Assembly (NCBI GenBank): GCA_905250025.1
Contig: CAJNOJ010000269.1
Location: forward strand, 62,001 to 126,000
DNA: 64,000 bases
Direction: 5' to 3'
Origin: Adineta ricciae
Lineage: Eukaryota; Rotifera; Eurotatoria; Adinetida; Adinetidae
The notes beneath the pieces were generated by a model that worked only from the letters and a program-made list of their open reading frames with translations, was not told the DNA's origin and did no database searches. Below, one piece after another: positions 48,288-57,091 of this stretch (position 1 is the stretch's first letter; each line of letters starts with the position of its first letter). A program made the position numbers and the translations under genes.

Positions 48288-48847
48288 TGTAAATAATATT
48301 ATTTGTGAAAAAAAAGATCAAATGAATGGATGTGCTCGGTCGAATGTTTCAATTTATACCAATGCAAAAAGGAAGAAAACGAAAAATATTTTGATTAAGT
48401 AGATGTCATTAAAAGTATAAAAAAGAGGAAGTAGACGTTAAACTATGATTCATTAATGTCAAAATCAATTTTCAATTATCATTGATTGTCTCTTTCAAAA
48501 ATTAATTAATGTTCAATAGAAACAACATTCATACTCGAATGAAAACGATCAATACTATTCCAACTTTGTAAACCATATACGTTGTTATACTTTACAATAA
48601 GCGATAGTTTTACCTATTGAAATTTCATCTCGAGTATCAAAAACTATGAACTGTTAGTGTAAAAATATCGATTTTCAGAGCAAATAGTTGAACGATAAAA
48701 TAAACCTCTAAGCATATTGGAAGATTCTAAGAAAGAAATGATGAGATGAGTTTTAAAAAATTGTAGTAGAACACATGGATCTTTTTATATGCTTGAAGCT
48801 TTAAGCAAAACCATTCCATCGTTTCTTTTATGTATTCATTCAAACGG

Positions 48848-49434
48848 TCATGAATGTGACAAATAAAATCTCAAGAAAATATAAAACATAATCGTGAAAC
48901 ATGTCAGGGTCTTTAACGGCAACGCTTGTGTTGTCGATAATGGCTCTAATGTGATACCTTGCGCATCTTTTGACCAATATACATTATTATTTAGCAGTTC
49001 ACTTTTATCAAGTTTCATAAATTCGACACATGATGAAACATAATGTTGACAGTTCTGTCTGAACATGGAAAACCTTATTGTCCGTTCAGATTACTTTGTT
49101 CGGCGAACAGTTTGATTTGTTCTATAGTTCTTTTCCGACAAATGCCGAGTGGTTGATAGTAAATAGTTTTTTGTGGATAAAATTTGTAAGGACCAAAGAT
49201 AATTTTGATCGTTCCGAATCCAAAATTAGATGAGTCTAAGTCTGTATAATAGAATTCATTATCACGCCATGATTTGAGTAATAAGACATGATGGGTGATA
49301 TGTCGATCGGGAAAATAAGAATTTTGATGTAGAGCTTTGAATAAAAGATAAACTTCAATCTCATCTTTTTCGTCATGTAAATCAGTCATGGCAACATTCG
49401 ATGACTCGTAGAACTGCTTTCTTGAAATTCGCAT
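48848..49434 (-). pseudogene. Papain-fold (LRAT/PLAAT-like) candidate, copy 2, frameshifted
   Basis: Matches the intact gene at 40775-41314, but two extra bases near 49075-49080 shift the frame after 'QSNLNGQ', giving an immediate stop. The NCQHYV motif and the membrane anchor lie in the other frame (49066-48848). An upstream in-frame ATG at 49434 extends the N-terminus by about 16 residues; copy 1 has a stop there. A real lesion or a base-calling error are both possible. Confidence 0.5.
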
Positions 49435-49707
49435 ACAATAGAACCATGTTATGTAATCACACGTTGTAGAAGAACAAGAACAGCGAAGGAGTTATAGAGT
49501 ACAAATGATAGCATTTATTTTTTTTCTCGCTTTATGCGTTTATGTAACGAGCGTCTCTGAATAGATAAATCTTTTTTTCGTCGTTCTTTTCTTACCGGAA
49601 CGAGGAATAAGTCATACATATTTCTTTTCTTTCTATTCGTTCTTCATTCATCTCGAAGGACAGTTCTGTTTGTGTGCGAACAAACACACAGTACTATCGA
49701 TATTCTG

Positions 49708-50850
49708 ATGAGTCTCGTAGTCGCTCTCGTATGTTTACCATGTGCTGTCATTCCAGCAGTGATGTACATCAAGAATCTTGATTACTATCTTGAACCTCGG
49801 ACAAAAACTGATATTTCTCCTCAAGCAGTTTCCATACTCATTCCTGCGAGAAACGAAGCTGCTGGAATAGCTGATGCGATACGAGCCGCTCTCGCCACAT
49901 GCGACATCGAATTCGAAGTAGTTGTCATGAACGATGGATCGACCGATGGGACCGATCGTATTGTACTCAATCTCGCCGAAAATGATAAACGTGTTCGACT
50001 AGAAAACGCTCCATCGCTTCCCCCTGGTTGGAACGGAAAACAGCACGCATGCTGGTGCCTTGCTCAGACTGCTCGGAATCCAATTCTTTGTTTCGTCGAT
50101 GCCGATGTTCGCTTACGGTCCGACTGTATTAGTCGGATGGCTAATTTTCTTGATGGTCAATCACTTGTCAGCGGTTTTCCACAACAAATCACCGAAACTT
50201 TTCTGGAATGGATGTTACTTCCGTTAATACATTTCCTCTGTCTTGGTTTTCTTCCCATTTCTCGAATGAGAACGACAACAGAACCTGAGACAAGTGCTGC
50301 CTGTGGTCAATTCATAATGACGCGTGCAGATGATTATTTTACTTGTGGTGGACATAGCGGCATCAAGTTAACCATGCACGATGGTCTTCGTCTACCGCGA
50401 CTTTTCCGAACAGCTGGTTTTAAAACCGATCTCGCTGATCTTACGAATTTAGCTAGTTGTCGAATGTACACGTCTGCCAGTGAAGTGTGGAATGGACTTG
50501 CAAAAAATGCTACTGAAGGTCTTGGCTCTCCGACATTGATTATTCCTACAACGGCATTACTTTTTCTCGGACAGGTTCTACCGTTTATGAATTTAGGATC
50601 TCTTATCTATCAGCAGATCAATAATTCATCAACTTCTTACTGGTTTCATTTGTATTCTACGATTACTCTGATTTCTGTCGTTTCTGCTTATCTACCTCGC
50701 ATTCTTGGAATAACTCGTTTTCGTCAAGACTGGCGTGGAGCAATTTTACATCCATTTGGCATCGTACTACTTCTAGGAATACAATGGTATGCTTTCGGCC
50801 GTAAAATCATCGGTTGCAAGACAAGCTGGCGTAACCGAGCGTATGTATAA
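49708..50850 (+). CDS. Family-2 glycosyltransferase, bacterial type, complete copy
   Basis: 380 residues in one exon. An N-terminal hydrophobic helix (about 1-25) precedes a GT-A catalytic domain: 'VSILIPARNEAAGIADAI' (nucleotide-binding strand), 'VVVMNDGSTDGTDRIV', 'LPPGWNGKQHACW' and 'CFVDADVRLRSDC' (DxD metal site), then an acceptor region 'ETSAACGQFIMTRADDYF' and 'HDGLRLPRLFRTAGF'. Several membrane helices follow (about 285-360). It probably moves a sugar from a nucleotide sugar onto a lipid or carotenoid-like acceptor at a membrane. The PGWNGKxxAC and DGL...FR pattern is that of bacterial CruC-like transferases, and the gene lacks introns and has visibly higher GC than its neighbours. 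Horizontal transfer is a reasonable inference. The ATG at 49708 was chosen because both copies share it and homology begins there. Confidence 0.8.
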   Translation: MSLVVALVCLPCAVIPAVMYIKNLDYYLEPRTKTDISPQAVSILIPARNEAAGIADAIRAALATCDIEFEVVVMNDGSTDGTDRIVLNLAENDKRVRLENAPSLPPGWNGKQHACWCLAQTARNPILCFVDADVRLRSDCISRMANFLDGQSLVSGFPQQITETFLEWMLLPLIHFLCLGFLPISRMRTTTEPETSAACGQFIMTRADDYFTCGGHSGIKLTMHDGLRLPRLFRTAGFKTDLADLTNLASCRMYTSASEVWNGLAKNATEGLGSPTLIIPTTALLFLGQVLPFMNLGSLIYQQINNSSTSYWFHLYSTITLISVVSAYLPRILGITRFRQDWRGAILHPFGIVLLLGIQWYAFGRKIIGCKTSWRNRAYV

Positions 50851-52408
50851 AAATCAATTTTTTTGTATAATGAACCGAACAAAACGATATGTAGGTAAAT
50901 GATCAGTTTTTCTAAATTAACATTTGTTTTTTTCCCTTCGATGAAATCTTTTAAAAAAGAATATGATGAACAGACAATGCTAAACAAGTGATAATTAACC
51001 TTTGATAGTGGTTCGATTAGATTCAATGCGAATGACGAATATCAAACCAATTGTCTTGTGGAACCTTGTTTTTCTTTTTGAGAAATTTAAAATAACATCC
51101 TATTTATCTAATGCTCGCATCAATCGCGAAAACAATGTTAACACACAATTACACGTGGAACAAAAAAAAACGTTCGATCAGTTTCTTCTTTCTGCTCGCA
51201 TACACACTATGAACACGTATTTAATCAATCAACGCATTGTGAATGTATTTCTATGTTGTCCTCGTTCGAAAACTACGAGTTCAGAGACAAAATGCTTTTC
51301 AGAAAAGCGTGTTTTAGTAAACAAAAAGAAAATATTCTATTTGAAAGCATACCATAGCTCCTTGACCACCACACTATGACTATGATTTACTTTGTACTTT
51401 CAAGTTACCGTCTAGGCTCTTATCTAGTCGAAACTGAACAAAACGTTAAAAATCAAGAATAAACTTTCATTTTATTGAAAAGTCGAGATATTCAAACAAC
51501 AAAAGCTTGGCAGAATTGTTGTTCAATTTAAAAAGTAAAGGTGAAAACATGAATTATGTGTAAGCATCTCACTTTTCATTTTTATCATCTTTCTTCTAGA
51601 AATCATATGAAATGGAAAGACTATCATAAAAGTACGACCATCTAGACTGCAAAATGTGCGCATGTTTGAGTCCACTAGAACATCATTCATAAATGGAATA
51701 AACAAGTATGTGTTATGACGTGCATATCCCTCAGCCGTATCACAGGTCTTTTAATGAAAGACAGTCACAGTATATGACGAAGAAGAAGAATGTTTTCTCA
51801 TCAATATTTTCCTCTCTCTATAGTGACGTCCTAGAAAACAACATAATCTTTTAACACTATATTTCGCTTGTATGGTATTATATTATTACAGTAGGTTATG
51901 TATAACTATAAAAACACTTCATTACACTTATCATATTATTTTCCTCTTTTATCATTTTGAAGTTTTCATACTTCTCTCGAACTCTAATTGGTTTAATGAA
52001 TTCTGTCCTGCATTTTAGTTTCCCAACCTAAACCATTAAGAACGTTTGTATGAAAATGAAAAAAACGCCAAACATGATTAGATCTCCCTACTTGGAGAAA
52101 GTATTACAAGTCAAACGGATAAAATCTGTAGATTTCCAGAAGAGAATACAATAAGTTAGTTTTTGGATCTTATAGTCTCTGAATGTCACGTAGATGACGT
52201 GTGGTAAATGTGTGTCTATAACAATTTTAGTTCTACTACTCGGAACCTATCTACTCTAAAATTTTATGGATTTTTATTTGAAGGTTTGTGAGAAATGTCT
52301 GAAAAGGAGAGATATATTCCCTTAAATTTATTCTCCACGACAATTTGTTAGCTCCAACCATAGGAACATCAGCGACAGAGAACGAAAGAGAGAAGAATCG
52401 AGAAAAAG
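50851..52408. other. intergenic stretch
   Basis: No gene I can support. A 125-codon open stretch at 51002-51379 has no recognisable domain and no second copy to test it. AT-rich, with AATAAA-like signals on both strands. Confidence 0.45.
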
Positions 52409-52482
52409 TGACCTTCGTGGGACTCGAACCCACACCTTCTGCTATCCGGGCAGATGTCCTAATCCAGTTAGACTAGAAGGAC
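52409..52482 (-). tRNA. tRNA gene or near-intact tRNA pseudogene, identity unresolved
   Basis: A 74-nt cloverleaf on the minus strand. The T arm is GTGGG-TTCGAGT-CCCAC with a perfect B box. The D arm is GTCT/GGAC with GG and an A20-like base. The anticodon stem is TCTGC/GCAGA with loop CCGGATA, and the variable loop is short, of four bases. The acceptor GTCCTTC/GAAGGTC has one T-T mismatch at 2-71. The anticodon read is GGA (Ser), but a Ser tRNA should have a long variable arm, and position 33 is C instead of U. The body looks more like tRNA-Arg. The CCA end is not encoded in frame. Confidence 0.6.
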
Positions 52483-52674
52483 CATCTTAATCTCTTGTCT
52501 AGCGTTGTGTGATTCATCACAAACGCTAACACAATTTGATTCATTAAATCAAATTTAATAATAGGATAGGACGTTTTCTTGTTCAAAGCTGTGTATAATG
52601 AAATCATATTAATATTTAAATTCACATGCGTAGAATCTGCTACGACGTTCTCGACGATTTCTTTTCTATCATGA

Positions 52675-53874
52675 TTATGGAATAGTAAGAACTTTGCTTG
52701 AGCATTCGACTAATTCGATCTGGACATAAACATTTTCCCCGATCAGATGTTGTTTAACTGATTGAACTTGAAAAGCAGATAATGGTAGAATCAACACTTC
52801 TTGCTCAATTTCAAATTCAGACATTGAATCAATTCGTAGAGAAGTGTTCTCATTAATGATTGTATATTTACAAAGAACGCTAGATTGAATTACTTGGTCG
52901 TCTATGGTTCGCCGCATATATTGTGCATCACCCACTCCAGCAAAGATACTCGCCAATACAGGATTAAGACTAGTGGAAAGAAATGTTTTGGTCAATAAGC
53001 GTTTACCAACAGCATAATCTGAAAGTTCTTCCTGAGTCATAAGAACGCCTCGATAGGTAGTGCCAGTAAAATGATACTCCTGTAAATCTGAATGATAGAT
53101 CAAAATTGACGCAAGATATTCAATGCATGTTTCTAACGTATTAGGACGTAAAGAGATATCACGCCAACGAAAAAGACGTAGAATATTATCTGCAAAATGA
53201 TTGTTAACAAATGAATGAAATTTTGTAGCTGATGTATATGCTTTGAGAATGTATTTCACATCGTTGTGCAGGATTGCTTGGTTGAAGAACCATAGGATAT
53301 GCTCTTTCTGTTTCAGTGAAATATCTGTATTGTAAAATTCGCCAATTATGTAATGGTCTCTTAAAAAGCAAAACATCTGTGGAATTGATTGTTGAATGAC
53401 TAATACTTTATTAAGATTATCCTTCCATTGCTCTGCTTCCTTAGATACAATAGTCCATTCCTTAATCCCAGATTTACCAACAAAACGATGGTCAAACACG
53501 TGCGATGTTGATAGTTGAACACGGAAAAATAATTTCCGGATATCACTTCCAGCTTCTTGATAAGGCGTCAATTGATACAGACGATTACGTATAGAACGAC
53601 ATGCTCCAGCTTCTAATAAAAGTTTGACGATCTCAGGATGTTTAAAATAGCATGCTGCATGCAAAGCAGTACTGCCATTAGGTTCAATTCGATTGATTTC
53701 ATCAAGCGACAGTGACAATAAGAGTTCTCGTACTTTTTCTGTGTTACCACCACGACATGCCTCATAAAAAGCACTTTTAGGAGTTCTCGCAATCGGTATG
53801 ATTGTTGCCGATTCAGAATAGATAGCTTCTGGTTGTTTGGAACTACGACAACAGCTGATTAGTAGATTGCCCAT
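52675..53874 (-). CDS. Ankyrin-repeat arginine-specific ADP-ribosyltransferase
   Basis: 399 residues in one exon. It begins 'MGNLLISCC', a classic N-myristoylation plus palmitoylation signal, so it is probably held on the cytoplasmic face of membranes. Ankyrin repeats cover about residues 33-105 ('SAFYEACRGGNTEKVRELLL', 'GSTALHAACYFKHPEIVKLL'). The C-terminal half is a mono-ADP-ribosyltransferase of the R-S-ExE class: Arg in 'TYRGVLMT', the STS motif in 'KTFLSTSLNP', and Glu-x-Glu in 'EFEIEQEVLI'. It transfers ADP-ribose from NAD to arginine, by family knowledge. Ankyrin repeats may select the substrate. A second such transferase lies at 57092. Confidence 0.8.
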   Translation of the reverse strand: MGNLLISCCRSSKQPEAIYSESATIIPIARTPKSAFYEACRGGNTEKVRELLLSLSLDEINRIEPNGSTALHAACYFKHPEIVKLLLEAGACRSIRNRLYQLTPYQEAGSDIRKLFFRVQLSTSHVFDHRFVGKSGIKEWTIVSKEAEQWKDNLNKVLVIQQSIPQMFCFLRDHYIIGEFYNTDISLKQKEHILWFFNQAILHNDVKYILKAYTSATKFHSFVNNHFADNILRLFRWRDISLRPNTLETCIEYLASILIYHSDLQEYHFTGTTYRGVLMTQEELSDYAVGKRLLTKTFLSTSLNPVLASIFAGVGDAQYMRRTIDDQVIQSSVLCKYTIINENTSLRIDSMSEFEIEQEVLILPLSAFQVQSVKQHLIGENVYVQIELVECSSKVLTIP

Positions 53875-53986
53875 GAATGATACTTTTATCTAAAATAGTA
53901 CAAGCAGAATTAGTAATAAGCATATGAAACAGAAGTTGTTTCATAATCTGTATATGTCAGCCCATTTGAGTAAATACATAAAAATG

Positions 53987-54551
53987 ATCACGGCTAGGGA
54001 TGCAACGGTAACGGTTATTCACCGCTTCACCGTATACGGTTAACCGTTCCAAAACGAAAACCGATCTAAGAGTAAGAGCGATTAAACGAAAACCGGCCTA
54101 GGAGTAAGAGCGATTAAACGAAAACCGTTAAGAGAGAAATAGTGATTAAACGACAACCGTCTCAAAAGAAAGACCGATTAAACGAAAACCGGTATGAACG
54201 ACAGACCAATTAAACGAAAACCGTTCCAAAACATATTGTTTAACAGCACAACCATTAGCACCTGCCATCATTATACCGCTTTTTCGTTCCGGGCGGTTTT
54301 CGTTTAATTGGTCTGTCGTTCATAGCGGTTTTCGTTTAATCGGTCTTTCTTTTGAGGCGGTTGTCGTTTAATCGCTATTTCTCTCATAACGGTTTTCGTT
54401 TAACCGCTCTTACTCCTAGGCCGGTTTTCGTTTAATCGCTCTTACTCTTAGGCCGGTTTTCGTTTAATCGCTCTTACTCTTAGGCCGGTTTTCGTTTAAT
54501 CGCTCTTACTCTTAGGCCGGTAATTGCTACCGTTGCACCCCTAATCACGGC
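53987..54551. mobile_element. 549-bp hAT-like fold-back element with repeat-filled arms
   Basis: The element 53995-54543 begins TAGGGATGCAACGGTA and ends with the complement of TAGGGGTGCAACGGTA. It is flanked by the perfect 8-bp duplication ATCACGGC (53987-53994 and 54544-54551), as hAT elements make. Each arm carries tandem units of about 30 bp built on CGATTAAACGAAAACCG; the right arm has more units than the left. There is no transposase. It sits between the ankyrin transferase and the cupin gene. A relative lies at 62884. Confidence 0.8.
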
Positions 54552-54586
54552 TGAATGGGTTTTTTATTCGTCAACTAGAAATCACT

Positions 54587-56885
54587 TCACATCATCTTTT
54601 CGTTTTCCATAGTTCTTATAAAGTCAGACAAAACAATATCACAAGCATCATTAAGAGACATGCTACTATCGATCGTATTTGATTGATTATTTGATGCTGG
54701 AGTTGTTGATGTGTGATGGTAAGTGTATGCGATGATGCAGCATGTCCCGCATGAATTTGAATTTATCATTTGATGAGTCTGATTCAGATCCGGTAGGATC
54801 CAAGTTATCTGATCAGGTTCAAATAATTGATATAAAGACGTGTCTGAATCAGTAGTGGCGGTTTTTTCTGGAAAGAACTTTAATAAAAGTTTACCATGAA
54901 GTATGCGAATCATTGCATAAACCCCATGGTAATGACGAATAGGACTCAAATGACCAGTTGGCCATATTTCAATAACAGATGAGTATTTTGACTCGAGATC
55001 TTGCGCTTCATTTGCATTAACTCGTAATGCAATTTTTCTCAATGAACATCCGGGTGCTTTACCATGTTTTTCTTTTAGTTTTCGAAAACACCAGCCGTCT
55101 TCGTTGCGTAAACTTTGTTCTATGATCTTTGTCAAACCAGTACATTGATTCACATCAAAGTTCAATTTGATTATTAGATTATATAAGTGTAAGCATGGAT
55201 CCTTTGAAAGATTAATGTAGAATCCATCGTTTGAAGCAGGATATGTAGGAGAAAAATTGTCTTGTGCAGTAATTAGAAGAGGTGGATCAAATAGAATTGG
55301 TTCTTCACCTACGATTATTCTCATAATATCATCAAATGCCCCCTAAAGAAACAACACATTGAACATCAAATATTTCATGCTACAATAGATAATACAGTCT
55401 AAAAGATAGAGTATTCTGAATCCGATAGGTGTCTAACATGCTTTTCGCTGATTATTTTTCATCTATTTCTATAGTATCGTTCCCAATATGATGGTGCGCG
55501 ATGGAAAGTCAGCCGGTGAGCTGAACGAATCCGCGTCGTCACGTCTCATTGAAGTACAATGAAAGATTTCGATCCATTCAAATCAAGACGATACATTTCT
55601 GCACCATTGAATTTAAATTCTATGCCGATATTCATGATTAGAATTTGTGCCAGGTACGTTGACAAATACATATATTCAAAAAGCATTTCTTTTTTTTTCA
55701 ACTAACCAATACAATATCAAAATTGCGTGATATAGGCAAAGTTCGTTTCAATATACTTTGTGAGCTAAACATTTATTTCATCCTAATGGAATCTCTGACG
55801 AAAACTCTTTTGATATTTTCGAATATAAGATACTTTAGCATTATACATCGTTAATCAAGTAAAAGAATAAACAGAAAACTTACTTCTGTCCAAACATTCA
55901 TTTTATATTTGATATTGAAGTGTACATATTCTGCTTCTTCTAAGACAACTTTTTCGTGTTCATCTAGTTCCTGTTTCATTGTACTGAATTTTGGTTGTAC
56001 CTCACCTCGACCATATTGAATAATTCGATACGCACTAGAGAAAGTAAGCCAGTAGCTGTGCCAATCACCATCATATTTTTGAAGAGTTGCGTCACGCTCC
56101 TTAGTATAGCAAAGATCAGTTGCAGGTTGTGTATCTTGTGGATAGATCGTACTAAGCCGTACTTGATCGGTATCGACCGCCATTATTACAGCGCGAGTAC
56201 TTGGATGAATATTGTTGAGATCATTCATATTGGAAATTATTAAACGAAATGGAATTGGGTAAAGTTGCTGGATTACAAATGTTCCTTGTCCTTTAGTCGG
56301 TAATTTAAGTGTCCAATCTTTCGTTCGCCAAGGACTCCAAATATTTTCTGGTTGATAGAAAGTTTTGATTTTGTCATGGAAAAGGCAATGTATTCTATAT
56401 CTGTGCATTTTTTGTAATACAGTCAAGTCGGTAATCAAAACATGCTGCTCTTCTGTTAATCGCGTGTCATCATCAAAATATTCGAGTAAAGTATCATACA
56501 ATTTGATTGGATCATCGAAGACACCGCGAATCTTTCGGTGAGAAATTCTCAATGATTCATACTTTTCTTTCTTACCACAGTACAGAAATATCCAACGGAG
56601 TTGTGAAAGATCATAACCTAAACGAATCATTCCTTCATAGAGACGTCCAGATGAGATCAGAATGACATCTTTTCTTAACGCTGTCTGCATAAGAAAGTTT
56701 TGAAATTCTTCGCATTTCTCAGAAAACATCCATTGCTGTTGAGAAACATTCCGTTCATAGCAAAATCGTTCTTTACACTTTTCGTAATCAATAGAGTTTG
56801 CATCCAACCAAAAGTAACATAGATTTTCAGGTTTGATGTTCAAAGACCATAATTCTACATTATGAAGCGACGGGGCACCAGACAT
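54587..56885 (-). CDS. Two-exon protein: shared N-terminal domain plus C-terminal cysteine-dioxygenase-like cupin
   Basis: Exon 1 is 56885-55884 (334 codons) and exon 2 is 55342-54587. The donor GAA-GTAAGT and the acceptor TTTAG are both in phase 0, giving 585 residues. The first 150 residues ('LCYFWLDANSIDYEKC', 'VILISSGRLYEGM', 'LRWIFLYCGKKEKY') match the N-terminal domain of the transferase at 57092. The middle has no domain I know. The end holds a cupin strand pair 'GHLSPIRHYHGVYAMIRILHGKL' (H-x-H metal ligands) and 'WILPDLNQTHQMIN', as in cysteine dioxygenase-type cupins. If the exons are separate genes, exon 2 would start at 55324. The joining is inference from splice sites and phase. 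Confidence 0.6.
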
Positions 56886-57091
56886 GTGAAATTATCTGAA
56901 AAGAAGCAATAACCAATCAGGCTATTTATCTAACAAAAATGCAACATCGGTAAACACAGCTAAGTGTACATATTTTACTCTGCTGATCGAGTGTTTCCCT
57001 ATGAAATGATATGATTTTCAAAAAAATTACATTCTTTCTCGATATATGGCAATGTTTTTAGGTGTACAATTCAGCACACTGTGACGGTCAG

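Noticed and set aside
51002..51379. 125-codon plus-strand open frame
   Set aside because: No recognisable domain, no promoter or splice support, no second copy to show constraint.
54040..54520. Tandem 30-bp units considered as a satellite or regulatory array
   Set aside because: Orientation flips at the centre and an 8-bp target duplication encloses the whole, so it is one fold-back element.
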